Below, piece after piece: positions 45,172-55,011 of a stretch of DNA of 64,000 nt. The stretch spans positions 1 through 64,000 of the forward strand of contig NZ_JAJOZK010000013.1 in NCBI RefSeq assembly GCF_022419185.1, given 5' to 3'. This stretch comes from Thermomonas flagellata. Lineage in GTDB: Bacteria > Pseudomonadota > Gammaproteobacteria > Xanthomonadales > Xanthomonadaceae. Both the position numbers and the translations under genes were made by a program. The notes under the pieces are model-generated. The model did not search any database and was not told where the DNA came from. It saw only the letters and a program-made list of their open reading frames with translations. How positions within the stretch are numbered: the stretch's first letter is position 1; each line of letters opens with the position of its first letter.

Positions 45172-45279
45172 GGCGGCCCCGCCGGCTGGCCTCGGCGCCC
45201 GCGTCAGTCGATACCGTTGCTGCCTTCCGGCCCTGGCGGGGTTTTCGACCTAGCGTCGCGAGGGGCCGACGGGGCCACC
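45172..45279 (-). ncRNA. ffs: Signal recognition particle 4.5S RNA
   Basis: The RNA scaffold for Ffh in co-translational membrane targeting. The minus strand carries the conserved apical core CCAGGGCCGGAAGGCAGCA with the GGAA-type tetraloop region. The 5' end GGTGGCCCCGTCGG pairs with the 3' end CCGGCGGGGCCGCC over 14 bp (two G-U pairs), giving a rod of about 108 nt, close to the 114 nt of E. coli. GCCTTTTCC follows as terminator. It lies 50 nt after tRNA-Ser(GGA) and may be co-transcribed with it. Confidence 0.92.
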
Positions 45280-45287
45280 ATGGACGC

Positions 45288-45308
45288 GGGCCGCGCGCTG
45301 CGCGGCCC
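45288..45308 (-). terminator. Hairpin between tRNA-Ser(GGA) and ffs
   Basis: A perfect 9-bp GC stem (GGGCCGCGC with GCGCGGCCC) with a 3-nt loop. It lacks a T-tract, so it may be an attenuator or processing site rather than a full terminator. Confidence 0.5.
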
Positions 45309-45329
45309 GGGAACTGCATCGCGTGGATC

Positions 45330-45422
45330 TGGCGGAGAGAGGGGGATTCGAACCCCCGAGGCGGGGTTTAGCCGCCTACACACTTTCCAGGCGTGCTCCT
45401 TCAACCACTCGGACACCTCTCC
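45330..45422 (-). tRNA. tRNA-Ser(GGA)
   Basis: A 93-nt type II tRNA: acceptor GGAGAGG with CCTCTCC-like 3' arm, anticodon GGA (loop TGGAAAG), a long variable arm (TAGGCGGCTAAACCCCGCCTC), T arm GGGGGTTCGAATCCCCC and encoded CCA. Confidence 0.96.
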
Positions 45423-45432
45423 GGAACGCAGC

Positions 45433-45462
45433 ATTGTAGCGGCCGTCGGGCGAGCGGCTCAA
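45433..45462 (-). promoter_or_regulatory. Promoter of tRNA-Ser(GGA)-ffs
   Basis: TTGAGC (45462-45457), 18 bp, TACAAT (45438-45433; 5/6), 10 bp before the tRNA. No better promoter is visible just upstream of ffs. Confidence 0.65.
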
Positions 45463-45502
45463 GCGCGGCCGGGCGGGGCCGCGCCGCAGGGGCGGCGCAT
45501 GC

Positions 45503-45508
45503 CACAAT
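45503..45508 (+). promoter_or_regulatory. Candidate -10 for leaderless dnaX mRNA
   Basis: CACAAT (4/6) ends 6 nt before the dnaX ATG; no ribosome-binding site between them. Confidence 0.5.
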
Positions 45509-45514
45509 GCCGGC

Positions 45515-47260
45515 ATGTCCTACCTCGTGCTCGCCCGCAAGTGGCGCCCCAAGCGTTTCGCCGAGCTGGTCGGCCAGGAACACGTGGTGCGCGCGCTGAC
45601 CAACGCGCTGGAGACCGGCCGCATCCACCACGCGTTCCTGTTCACCGGCACCCGCGGGGTCGGCAAGACCACCATCGCGCGCATCTTCGCCAAGAGCCTG
45701 AACTGCGAGCGCGGCACGTCGGCCGACCCCTGCGGCGAGTGCGAGACCTGCCGGGCGATCGACGCCGGCCGCTACATCGACCTGCTGGAGATCGACGCCG
45801 CCTCCAACACCGGCGTGGACAACGTGCGCGAGCTGATCGAGAACGCCCAGTACATGCCCAGCCGCGGCAAGTACAAGGTGTACCTGATCGACGAAGTGCA
45901 CATGCTCTCCAAGCCGGCCTTCAACGCGCTGCTGAAGACGCTGGAGGAGCCGCCGGCGCACGTCAAGTTCCTGTTCGCCACCACCGATCCGGAGAAGCTG
46001 CTGGTCACGGTGCTCAGCCGCTGCCTGCAGTTCAACCTCAAGCGCCTGGACGAGGCGCAGATCGGAGGCCAGCTGCGCAAGATCCTCGCGGCCGAGGCGA
46101 TCGCCGCGGACGAGGATGCCATCGCGCAGCTGGCGCGCGCCGCCGACGGCAGCCTGCGCGATGCGCTGTCGCTGCTGGACCAGGCGATCGCCTATGCCGG
46201 CGGCCGGCTGGACGGGGCGAGCGTGGCGGCGATGTTGGGCACGGTCGACCGCAGCCGGGTGCAGGCGCTGCTGGAGGCGCTGGCCGACGGCGACGGCGCG
46301 CGCCTGCTGGGCGAAGTCGAGGCGCTGGCCGGGTTTTCGCCGGACTGGGCGCGGATTCTGGATGCGCTGGGCGAGGCCCTGCACCGGATCCAGGTGCAGC
46401 AGCTGGTGCCCGCGGTGGCGCGGCCGGAGGACGGCGCCGCGCTCGCCGCGCTGGCCGCGCGCCTGGCCCCGGAGCTGGTGCAGCTGTGGTACCAGATGGC
46501 ACTGCACGGGCGGCGCGACCTGCCGCACGCGCCGTCGCCGCGCTCCGGCTTCGAGATGACCCTGCTGCGGATGCTGGCCTTCCGCCCGGACGGGGCGATC
46601 CAGGCCGCGCCGTCCCCCGGGCGGCCGACGGCCGCGTCCGCCAGCGCCGCTGGCAGCGCGCGCGCGCAGGCGGCCGCCGCGGTGCGCGCGAGCCTGGCCG
46701 AACCGGCGTCGCCGGCACCGGCCCGCGTGCCCGGCCCGGCGCGGCCCACGCCGGTACCCGCCGCGGCGGGTGCCGTGGACGCGGTCGCCGTCGCTACGAC
46801 AGGGGGTGCCGCGCCCGGCAGGCCCGCGCGCCTGCCGGCGGCCGCCGCGCCGCCGCAGCTGGTGACCGACAGCGAGCATTGGCTGGGGCTGGTCGCCACG
46901 CTGGCCGAGGAAGGCCTGCTGCGCGGCCCGGCGCGGATGCTGGCCGAGAACTCCGGCTTCCTCGGCCACCGCGACGATACCCTGCGCCTGGCGCTGGCGC
47001 CCGAGCAGGAGCACCTGCACTCGTCCAAGCTGGTGCAGCAACTGGAGGACGCGCTGGCGCAGCGGCTGGGCGGGCCGCTGCAGGTCCGCTACGAGCTCAC
47101 CAACCCCGGCGACACCGCGCAGGCGCGCGCCGCGCGCACCCGCGATGCCCGCCAGGCCGAGGCCGAGCGCGCGTTCCCGGCCGACCCGGCGATCCTGCAA
47201 CTGGTGCAGGAGCACGGCGCGCGGATCCTGCCCGACTCGATCCGCCCGCTCGACCCCTGA
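45515..47260 (+). CDS. dnaX: DNA polymerase III subunit tau (clamp loader)
   Basis: ATPase of the clamp loader and organiser of the replisome. The 581-residue protein has Walker A GTRGVGKT (residues 45-52, K51), the zinc cysteines C64, C73, C76 and C79, Walker B YLIDEVHML, the SRC arginine-finger motif (LSRCLQF), an Ala/Pro-rich linker (about 365-440) and a C-terminal tau domain. I see no A-rich slippery heptamer, so a short gamma form by frameshifting as in E. coli is not predicted. Confidence 0.97.
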   Translation: MSYLVLARKWRPKRFAELVGQEHVVRALTNALETGRIHHAFLFTGTRGVGKTTIARIFAKSLNCERGTSADPCGECETCRAIDAGRYIDLLEIDAASNTGVDNVRELIENAQYMPSRGKYKVYLIDEVHMLSKPAFNALLKTLEEPPAHVKFLFATTDPEKLLVTVLSRCLQFNLKRLDEAQIGGQLRKILAAEAIAADEDAIAQLARAADGSLRDALSLLDQAIAYAGGRLDGASVAAMLGTVDRSRVQALLEALADGDGARLLGEVEALAGFSPDWARILDALGEALHRIQVQQLVPAVARPEDGAALAALAARLAPELVQLWYQMALHGRRDLPHAPSPRSGFEMTLLRMLAFRPDGAIQAAPSPGRPTAASASAAGSARAQAAAAVRASLAEPASPAPARVPGPARPTPVPAAAGAVDAVAVATTGGAAPGRPARLPAAAAPPQLVTDSEHWLGLVATLAEEGLLRGPARMLAENSGFLGHRDDTLRLALAPEQEHLHSSKLVQQLEDALAQRLGGPLQVRYELTNPGDTAQARAARTRDARQAEAERAFPADPAILQLVQEHGARILPDSIRPLDP

Positions 47261-47296
47261 TCCGGCCGGCGCCGCCGGCCCCCGAGGAGATACGAC

Positions 47297-47623
47297 ATGC
47301 GTGGAAACATCGCCCAGCTGATGCAGCAGGCGCAGAAAATGCAGGAAAACATGCAGCGCGCGCAGGAGGAAGTGGCCGCGCTGGAGGCCACCGGCAACGC
47401 CGGCGGCGGGCTGGTCAGCGTGACCGTCGGCGGGCGCATGGACTGCCGCAAGGTGCGCATCGACCCGGCCGCGCTGGCGGATACGGAGATGCTCGAGGAC
47501 CTGCTGGCGGCCGCGTTCAACGACGCCGTGAACAAGATCCACGCCGTGAGCCAGGAGAAGCTGGCCGCCGCCACGGCCGGGCTGCCGCTGCCGCCGGGCA
47601 TGAAGCTGCCGGGCCTGTTCTGA
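47297..47623 (+). CDS. ybaB: YbaB/EbfC nucleoid-associated protein
   Basis: A 108-residue DNA-binding dimer. It starts with [25 protein letters not shown] in short form (long helix), followed by the beta-sheet signature [18 protein letters not shown] and [24 protein letters not shown] precedes the ATG. The dnaX-ybaB-recR order is conserved. Confidence 0.96.
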   Translation: MRGNIAQLMQQAQKMQENMQRAQEEVAALEATGNAGGGLVSVTVGGRMDCRKVRIDPAALADTEMLEDLLAAAFNDAVNKIHAVSQEKLAAATAGLPLPPGMKLPGLF

Positions 47624-47675
47624 GCCGGAGGCCGCGCGCGGTGTCCCCGAGGGGTGCGCAGGGCGGGCGGCGCGC

Positions 47676-48275
47676 ATGAGCGCCGGCCTGCTCGACCAGC
47701 TGATCGAGGCCCTGCGCGTGCTGCCCGGGGTCGGCCAGAAGTCCGCGCAGCGCATGGCCTACCACCTGCTTGAGCGCCAGCGCGACGGCGGCCGCCGGCT
47801 GGCGGCAGTGCTGGCCGCGGCGATGGAGCGGATCGGGCACTGCCCGCGCTGCCGCGACTTCAGCGAGGACGCCCTGTGCGCGACCTGCGCCAGCCCCGCG
47901 CGCGACGTACACCTGCTGTGCGTGGTGGAGACCCCGGCCGACCGCCTCGCGATCGAGCAGGCCACCGGCTACCGCGGGCTGTACTTCGTGCTGCAGGGCC
48001 GGCTGAGCCCGCTGGACGGCCTCGGTCCGCGCGAACTGGGGCTGGACCTGCTGGCCCGGCGGTTGCAGGAAGGCAAGGTGCGCGAGCTGATCATCGCCAC
48101 CAACCCCACGGTCGAGGGCGAGGCCACCGCGCACTACCTGGCGCAGCTGGCGCGCCAGCACGGCGTGCGCCCGACCCGGCTGGCGCACGGCGTGCCGCTG
48201 GGCGGCGAGCTGGAATACGTGGACCGCGGCACCCTCTCGCACGCCTTCGGCAGCCGCAGCGAGATGCAGGAGTGA
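47676..48275 (+). CDS. recR: Recombination protein RecR
   Basis: Works with RecF and RecO to load RecA on gaps. The 199-residue protein has the helix-hairpin-helix [16 protein letters not shown], the four-cysteine zinc finger CPRC...CATC near residues 57-72, and the Toprim domain ([15 protein letters not shown], and [16 protein letters not shown]). Confidence 0.97.
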   Translation: MSAGLLDQLIEALRVLPGVGQKSAQRMAYHLLERQRDGGRRLAAVLAAAMERIGHCPRCRDFSEDALCATCASPARDVHLLCVVETPADRLAIEQATGYRGLYFVLQGRLSPLDGLGPRELGLDLLARRLQEGKVRELIIATNPTVEGEATAHYLAQLARQHGVRPTRLAHGVPLGGELEYVDRGTLSHAFGSRSEMQE

Positions 48276-48340
48276 GTACAGCGGGGGGACGGGCTGGCCT
48301 ACACTCCGGTCCCGTCTCCCGCCCTTCCGGCCGCGCACCC

Positions 48341-48694
48341 ATGCCCGACACCATCTTCCACAAGATCCTGCGGCGCGAGTTGCCCGCCGACATCGTGTAC
48401 GAGGACGAGCACCTGATCGCGTTCCGCGACATCGCCCCGCAGGCCCCGGTGCACGTGCTGTTCGTGCCCAAGCGCGACTATGCCACCCTCAACGACGTGC
48501 CGGAGGAGGACGCGATCGTGATCGGCCGGCTGGCGACCGCCGCCGCGCGCTACGCCAAGGCGCAGGGCTTCGCCGAGTCCGGCTACCGGATCGTGATGAA
48601 CTGCAACCACGACGCCGGGCAGACGGTGTTCCAGATCCACCTGCACCTGCTGGCCGGGGCGCCGCTCGGCCACTTCGGCGTGCCCGGCCGCTGA
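48341..48694 (+). CDS. HIT-family nucleotide hydrolase (HinT-like)
   Basis: A 117-residue histidine-triad protein starting DTIFHKILRRELPADIVYEDEHLIAFRDI. HinT enzymes hydrolyse adenosine phosphoramidates. The triad reads Q98-I-H100-L-H102, so the first of the three histidines is glutamine; the central H100, the nucleophile by alignment to HINT1, is kept. TACACT at 48300-48305 is a likely -10, and the gene has its own 65-bp leader region after recR. Confidence 0.9.
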   Translation: MPDTIFHKILRRELPADIVYEDEHLIAFRDIAPQAPVHVLFVPKRDYATLNDVPEEDAIVIGRLATAAARYAKAQGFAESGYRIVMNCNHDAGQTVFQIHLHLLAGAPLGHFGVPGR

Positions 48695-48719
48695 GGCCGG
48701 GCGCGCGCTCAGGCGGCGC

Positions 48720-49217
48720 TCACCACCAGCCCCACCAGGGCCACGGCGCCGGGCGGGTCACCACCCGCACCCGCTCGCGCGGCGGCCACAGGTAGACCAC
48801 GTCGGCCGCCAGCCGCGGGAAGCGGTAGGTGTAGCCGTCGATCCGGCGCTCCTCGTAGCCGTCGATGCGGCCGGTGAAGGTGACCTCGCGTTTGGGTTCG
48901 AACAGCGCCGGGTCGTAGAAGCCCGGGCGGCAGGCGATGAAGCGGCCCCAGGTGTCATCGCTGGCCCACTGCGGGCGGCCATCGGCGTCCAGCCGGGTGG
49001 AGATGACCTCGAAGCAGGTGCGGTCCGGGCCCGGTTCGGTGCGGATGATGCGGCCGCCCCAGCGCACCTGCGCGCCGATGTGGTCGCCCTCGACCGCCTG
49101 GTGCGCGGTCAACGGCGCGTAGTTGCCCTGCAGGGGCTTGGGCAGGGTGGTGCAGCCGGCGAGCAGGGCGAGGGCGAGGCCGGCGAGGGCGAGGCGGGCG
49201 GGCGACGGGCGGTACAT
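48720..49217 (-). CDS. Slp-family outer-membrane lipoprotein
   Basis: A 165-residue lipoprotein with lipobox LAGC (lipidated C22) followed by TTLPKPLQGNYAPLTA. IGAQVRWGGRIIRTEPGPDRTCFEVI and GRIDGYEERRIDGYTYRFPRL fit the Slp (starvation-induced lipoprotein) family. ATG at 49217 is preferred over 49253 because GGGAG lies 5 bases before it and the signal peptide begins there. A Trp-rich tail (PAPWPWWGWW) ends it. Function of the family is unclear. Confidence 0.87.
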   Translation of the reverse strand: MYRPSPARLALAGLALALLAGCTTLPKPLQGNYAPLTAHQAVEGDHIGAQVRWGGRIIRTEPGPDRTCFEVISTRLDADGRPQWASDDTWGRFIACRPGFYDPALFEPKREVTFTGRIDGYEERRIDGYTYRFPRLAADVVYLWPPRERVRVVTRPAPWPWWGWW

Positions 49218-49249
49218 GGCGACTCCCAGGGCTGCGGTGGTGGTGCGGA

Positions 49250-51193
49250 TCATGGCCGATGCGCGTCGAGGTCGCGCAGCAGGCGCGGCACGGCCTCGGG
49301 GTCGCTCGGAGCGTAGCGTGCGTCGGAGAAACGCCGGCTGAGCGTGCGCAGGTCCTGTCCGGCCGCAGGCACGTCGGCGCCGACCCGCGCGGCCCAGGCC
49401 TGCGCCGGCTCGTGCGCGGCGCGGCCGAGGCCGCGCCGGCGGTAGCGCCGCTCCAGCCGGTGCCAGGCACGCAGCAGCGGATCGCGCACGCGCTCGCCGC
49501 GCGCCAGCCACCATGCCATGCCGGCGATCGCGGCGGCGGCCAACGCGCCGAACAGCGCGATCAGCGCGTCCGGGGAGAGCCGCCGCACGCCCGCCCAGGC
49601 CAGCAGGCCCTGCTGGCGCTGCGCGTCGAAGCCGAGCAGCCAGTCGTTCCAGCCACGCCGCAGCCAGTCGCCGAGGTCGAACACCGGCGCCAGCCCGGCG
49701 AAGCCGCCCAAACGCCCGGGCTGGCGGTCGGCGAGGGTATCGAACACCCGCTCGGGGGCCACCGCCGCGGTCGGGTCCACCCGCACCCAGCCGCGCCGCG
49801 GCAGCCAGACCTCGTTCCAGGCGTGGGCATCGGAATAGCGCAGCAGCCAGTAGTCGCCGAGCGGGTTGCGGTAGCCGCCGGCATAGCCGGTCACCACCCG
49901 GGTCGGGATGCCGGCGGCGCGCATCAGCACCGCGAACGCGGAGCTGAAGTGCTCGCAGTAGCCGGCGCGGCGGTCGAACAGGAAGTCGTCCACCTCGTTG
50001 CGGCCGGCCAGGGGCACGTCCAGGGTGTAGGCGAAGTCGCGGTGGATCATCGCCAGCGCGCGCGCCACGATCGCCGCGTCGGCGCGGCCGTCCGCATCCT
50101 GCCCGGCCTCGCGCCGCCACTGGCGGCCGAGGGCGAGCGTGCGCGGGTTGTAGCCGGCCGGCAGCTGCAGCGCCTGCGCGCGCAGGCCGGGTGGCAGCGA
50201 CTGCACGAAGCTGCCGGGCGGCGCGGACTGCAGCGTCCAGCGGCTGACCGCATCCAGCGGCAGCTCGCTGCGCAGCACGCGGCCCAGCTGCAGGCGCGCG
50301 CCGGGCGGCGCCTGCAGCGGCAGGTCGAGGGCGATGAGGTCGTGGCGTTCGGTCGGCTCCAGTTCGAGCACGTAGGCATAGCGCGGTGCGCCGGCCCGCA
50401 GCGGGGTCGCAGGTTCGGCGATGCTGCCCTGCAGCGTGCGCCAGGTGCGGCCGTCGAAGTCCCACAGCACCGGCCCGCGCCAGTACAGCTGGTCGCGCGC
50501 GGGCTCGGCCCCGGCGAAGCGCACCCGCGCCGCCGGGCGGTCGTCGTTGAGCAGCCGCTGCCACTGGCCGGGGCTCATGCTGTCCGACAGCCCGGGGCGC
50601 GCGCTGCTGCGTTCCGGCAGGCCCCACAGCGGGGCCGGCAGGCGCGGGAACAGCCAGAACGCCGCCAGCGCCAGCGGCAGCCCGAGCAGCACGAGCCGCA
50701 GCGCCGCGCGAAGCTCCACCGGCAGCGTCGGCGCCGCCAGCCCGGCCTCGTCGGCGGCCAGCTGCTGCAGCGCCAGCACGGCCAGGCCCAGCGCGAGCAG
50801 CCCCAGCGCCAGGCTGAGCGGCCCCTGGTCGAGCAGGAAGGTGGCGAACGGCGCGAACAGGGCGAACCCGAGCAGGCTGCGGCCGTCGCGCAGGCGGTGG
50901 GTCTCCGCCGACTTCACCGCCAGCATCCCGGCCAGCACCGCGCTGGCCGAATCGCGGCCCAGCCCCGGCAACACCAGCGCGACCGCGGCGATCACCAAGA
51001 GCCCGAGCAGCAGCCGCAGCGGGCCGGGCAACGGGCGGCGCCAGCTCGCCGCGGCGACCGCGAGCGCCAGCCCGCCGAAGCCGAACCCCAGCAGCGGCGG
51101 CAACTGCAGCAGCAGCGGCAGCAGGCAGGCGGCGGCCGCCAGCAGCACCCGGCGGTGCGCGCGCGGGCCGAGCGGTGGGCTAGGCGCGGCCAT
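49250..51193 (-). CDS. TgpA-like transglutaminase/protease membrane protein
   Basis: A 647-residue protein with five to six N-terminal transmembrane helices (residues 15-185, DUF3488), a periplasmic transglutaminase-like domain with the triad Cys (GYCEHFSSAFAVL), His (SDAHAWNEVW) and Asp (RVDPTAAV), then one more helix (about 545-565) and a cytosolic tail. It matches TgpA of Pseudomonas, essential there for growth. The start overlaps the DUF58 gene by 14 bp, forming MoxR-DUF58-TgpA, a widespread triplet. Confidence 0.92.
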   Translation of the reverse strand: MAAPSPPLGPRAHRRVLLAAAACLLPLLLQLPPLLGFGFGGLALAVAAASWRRPLPGPLRLLLGLLVIAAVALVLPGLGRDSASAVLAGMLAVKSAETHRLRDGRSLLGFALFAPFATFLLDQGPLSLALGLLALGLAVLALQQLAADEAGLAAPTLPVELRAALRLVLLGLPLALAAFWLFPRLPAPLWGLPERSSARPGLSDSMSPGQWQRLLNDDRPAARVRFAGAEPARDQLYWRGPVLWDFDGRTWRTLQGSIAEPATPLRAGAPRYAYVLELEPTERHDLIALDLPLQAPPGARLQLGRVLRSELPLDAVSRWTLQSAPPGSFVQSLPPGLRAQALQLPAGYNPRTLALGRQWRREAGQDADGRADAAIVARALAMIHRDFAYTLDVPLAGRNEVDDFLFDRRAGYCEHFSSAFAVLMRAAGIPTRVVTGYAGGYRNPLGDYWLLRYSDAHAWNEVWLPRRGWVRVDPTAAVAPERVFDTLADRQPGRLGGFAGLAPVFDLGDWLRRGWNDWLLGFDAQRQQGLLAWAGVRRLSPDALIALFGALAAAAIAGMAWWLARGERVRDPLLRAWHRLERRYRRRGLGRAAHEPAQAWAARVGADVPAAGQDLRTLSRRFSDARYAPSDPEAVPRLLRDLDAHRP

Positions 51194-52139
51194 CGCCGCC
51201 TCCCGGCAGCAGCGCCAGCGCGCGCAGGCAGCGGTGGCGCTGCTGCGGCCCGTGTCCGGCGGGGATCGCTGCCTGCCCGGGCAGTTCCAGGGCGTAGTGG
51301 CGTCCCTCGCGTTCGGCCTGCTCGACCCACGCGGCCAGGCGCTGGATGCGCTGCTCGTGCCCCAGTCCGGCGGTCATCTCCCATGCCAGCCGCAGCTGGC
51401 GCGCCTGCGCCTGCTCGTACTGCCGCACCAGCAGCTGGCCGCGCCGCGCGGAGGCCTTCCACGCCACCGTGCGCGGGGCGTCGCCGGGCTGGTAGTCGCG
51501 CAGGTGGTGCGGCTCGTCGCCGCTGCGCTGCGGGCGCGCGCGGCCGTCCGCGCCGGTGGTGGCCGGCAGCGGCGGCGGCGGCGCCTCCGGGGCCGGATAT
51601 ACCAGCACCGACTGCGCCGGCCAGACATAGGCCCAGGCGCGCGCCAGCCCGAGCGGCTGGACCGTGGCGAGGGTGATCCGCGGCAGGGCCAGCAGGCCGC
51701 GCCGCCGGGTCGGCAGCCGCAGCAGCGCGCTGCCGCCGCGCTCGGGCAGGACCTCGGCGTACACCGGCGGCGCGCCCTCGACCGCCAGCTGCAGGCCGCG
51801 GCGCACGCGCGCATCGCCGCTGGCCAGCGCGACCCGCAGCGGCAGCGGCTGGCCGGCGGGCACCGGCTCGGCGGCGATGGCCTCCACCACCAGCCCGGAC
51901 AGCTGCAGGTGCGCATACAGCAGGCTCGAATGCGCGGCCCCGGCCAGCAGCAGCGCCAGCAGCAGGGCCGGGTTGTTGTTGTAGTTGAGCGCGCCCAGGC
52001 CCATCACCGCCAGCAGCAGGGCGAAGAACAGCCCGCTGCGGGTCGGCAGCACGTACACCCGGCGCCGGTCCAGCCGCACCGGCAGCGGCTCCGGCCCGCG
52101 CGGGCGGGCGAACCGCTGGAGCCAGCGCGCGGGCCGCAT
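51180..52139 (-). CDS. DUF58 domain protein
   Basis: A 319-residue protein with two membrane helices (about 30-65) and a vWA-like DUF58 domain whose mark is the HHLRDYQPGDAPRTVAWKASARRGQLLVRQYEQ segment, read here as short motifs LRDYQPGD and RTVAWKASAR. It sits between MoxR ATPase and TgpA, the usual partners; the MoxR may act on the vWA fold. Exact role unknown. Confidence 0.9.
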   Translation of the reverse strand: MRPARWLQRFARPRGPEPLPVRLDRRRVYVLPTRSGLFFALLLAVMGLGALNYNNNPALLLALLLAGAAHSSLLYAHLQLSGLVVEAIAAEPVPAGQPLPLRVALASGDARVRRGLQLAVEGAPPVYAEVLPERGGSALLRLPTRRRGLLALPRITLATVQPLGLARAWAYVWPAQSVLVYPAPEAPPPPLPATTGADGRARPQRSGDEPHHLRDYQPGDAPRTVAWKASARRGQLLVRQYEQAQARQLRLAWEMTAGLGHEQRIQRLAAWVEQAEREGRHYALELPGQAAIPAGHGPQQRHRCLRALALLPGGGDGRA

Positions 52140-52150
52140 GCCTGGCCCCG

Positions 52151-53104
<954 letters not shown>

Positions 53105-53154
53105 GGGTCCGATCCGGTGGAAGCGGTTGCCCAGTGTAGCGAGGACCCCCGAAG

Positions 53155-55005
53155 ATGCCGGAGCAGGCCGCGATCCGATCCGCGCGACGCGCGTTCTGGG
53201 CCCTATGGGTCGCCTCCGCCGCACTGCGCGTCTGGCTGGCCGCGCGCCTGCCGCTGTTCGTGGACGAGGCGTTCTACTGGCAGGAGGGCCGGCATCCGGC
53301 CTGGGCCTATTCCGACCTGCCGGGGCTGACCGCCTGGCTGACCCGGATCGGGGATGTGCTGGCGCCGGGCAGCGTGTTCGCGCTGCGCCTGCCGTTCCTG
53401 CTGATCGCGCTGGCGCTGCCGGGGCTGGTGGTGGTGATCGCGCGGCGCGAGGCCGGTGCGCGCGCCGGCTGGCAGGCGGGCAGCCTCGCCCTGCTGCTGC
53501 CGCTGGCCGGCAGCCTCGGCCTGCTGGCGCTGCCGGACGTACCGCTGCTGCTGGCCAGCCTGCTGTGCCTGGACGCCGCGCTGCGCCTGCTGCGGCGGGT
53601 CACGCCCGCGGCCGCCGCCGAACTGGCGCTGGGGCTGGTGCTGGGCGGGCTGACCCACTACCGCTTCGGCGCGGTGCTCGCGGTCGGCCTGCTCGGGCTG
53701 CTGCTGGTGCGGCAGGGGCGTGCACTGCTGCGCGCGCCGCTGGTGTGGCTGGCGATCGCGCTCGGCGCGCTGGCCTGGCTGCCGCTGCTGGGCTGGAACC
53801 TGCAGCATGCCGAGGCCGGGCTGCGCTTCCAGCTGGTCGACCGCCACCCGTGGCAGTTCGCGGCCGCGGCCGGGCTGCGGCTGGCGCTGTGGCAGCTGCT
53901 GCCGATCACCCCGCTGCTGCTGGTCGCGCTGGCGCTGGTGGCCTGGCGCGGTGTGCGCGACCCGCGCCCGGGGCCGCGCCTGCTGGCGCTGTGGGGCGCG
54001 GGCCTGGTGCTCGGCTTCGTGCTGCTGGCGTTCGTGGCCGACCGCGAGCGGGTCAGCTTCCACTGGCCGCTGCCGGGCGTGGTCGCGCTGCTGCCGCTGG
54101 TGCCGGCGGTGCTGGCCGGCTGGCCGAGGTTCTGGCGCGCCTTGCTGTGGGCGAGCACGGCTGCCGGACTGGCGCTGGTGCTGGGCTACTACGCGCTGGC
54201 GGCCAGTCCGCCGCTGCGCGCGGAGACCGCGCGCTTCAATTTCCACCCGACCAATTTCGCCGGCTGGCGGGCGCTGGCGCAGGCGGTCCAGGCGCGCCTG
54301 CGCACGCTGCCGGCCGGGACCCGGGTGCTGGCCGGGGATTTCAAGCTCGGCGCCGAGCTCGGCTTCGCGCTCGGCGATCCCGACCTGCCGGTGCTCGAGC
54401 ATCCGCTCAACCGCAAGCACGGGCGCGCGCCGCAGCTGGCGCTGTGGGGGCTGCTGCAGCCGCGGCGGCCTGGGTCCGGGCCCTGGCTGCTGGTGGTGGA
54501 TCCGGGCAGCGTCGAGCCGCGCCAACTGCTGGCCTACTACCACCGCCTGTGCGCGCAGGTCGGCCCGCTGCCGCCGCCGCAAGTGGTGAGCGTGGACCAC
54601 GGCCGGCGGCGCTTCCTGCTGTTCGCGCTGCCGGCCGGGCCGCTGCCGGACGCCGGCGCGGCGGCCTGCACCACCCCGGCGCTGGCGTTTATCGACGCGC
54701 CCGCGGCCGGGGCGCAGGTCGCGCCGGCGTTCACCGTGCGCGGCTGGGCGTTCAAGGACGGGGTCGGCCTGCGCGCGGTGGAGATCCTGTTGGATGGCCG
54801 CCCGTGGGCGCGCGCCGCCTACGGCGAGCCGGATCCGGGGATCGCCGGGTTCTGGCGGATCAGCACCGACCCGCAGCAGCCGCGGGTGCGCTTCCACGCG
54901 GAGCTGGCCGGCGTGCCGCCCGGCCGCCACTGGCTCGGCCTGCGCCTGCACGGGCGCGACGGCAGCGTGGAGGACTGGCCGGCGCAACCGCTGCAGGTGC
55001 GCTGA
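53155..55005 (+). CDS. GT39-like membrane glycosyltransferase with C-terminal beta domain
   Basis: A 616-residue polytopic protein. The N-terminus ends its first helix with LFVDEAFYWQEGRH, the acidic DE motif of GT-C enzymes of the ArnT/PMT type, and about ten to twelve helices follow to residue 350. A soluble part (about 370-500) and a final domain (about 505-616; TVRGWAFKDGVGLRAVEILLDGRPW) look like a periplasmic Ig-like fold. Donors are usually polyprenyl-linked sugars; the acceptor is unknown. Divergent from MoxR. Confidence 0.85.
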   Translation: MPEQAAIRSARRAFWALWVASAALRVWLAARLPLFVDEAFYWQEGRHPAWAYSDLPGLTAWLTRIGDVLAPGSVFALRLPFLLIALALPGLVVVIARREAGARAGWQAGSLALLLPLAGSLGLLALPDVPLLLASLLCLDAALRLLRRVTPAAAAELALGLVLGGLTHYRFGAVLAVGLLGLLLVRQGRALLRAPLVWLAIALGALAWLPLLGWNLQHAEAGLRFQLVDRHPWQFAAAAGLRLALWQLLPITPLLLVALALVAWRGVRDPRPGPRLLALWGAGLVLGFVLLAFVADRERVSFHWPLPGVVALLPLVPAVLAGWPRFWRALLWASTAAGLALVLGYYALAASPPLRAETARFNFHPTNFAGWRALAQAVQARLRTLPAGTRVLAGDFKLGAELGFALGDPDLPVLEHPLNRKHGRAPQLALWGLLQPRRPGSGPWLLVVDPGSVEPRQLLAYYHRLCAQVGPLPPPQVVSVDHGRRRFLLFALPAGPLPDAGAAACTTPALAFIDAPAAGAQVAPAFTVRGWAFKDGVGLRAVEILLDGRPWARAAYGEPDPGIAGFWRISTDPQQPRVRFHAELAGVPPGRHWLGLRLHGRDGSVEDWPAQPLQVR

Positions 55006-55011
55006 CGCCCC

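Noticed and set aside
47264-47280. Hairpin GGCCGGC-GCC-GCCGGCC between dnaX and ybaB as a terminator
   Set aside because: The stem is short, has no T-tract, and lies just before a ribosome-binding site in a conserved operon.
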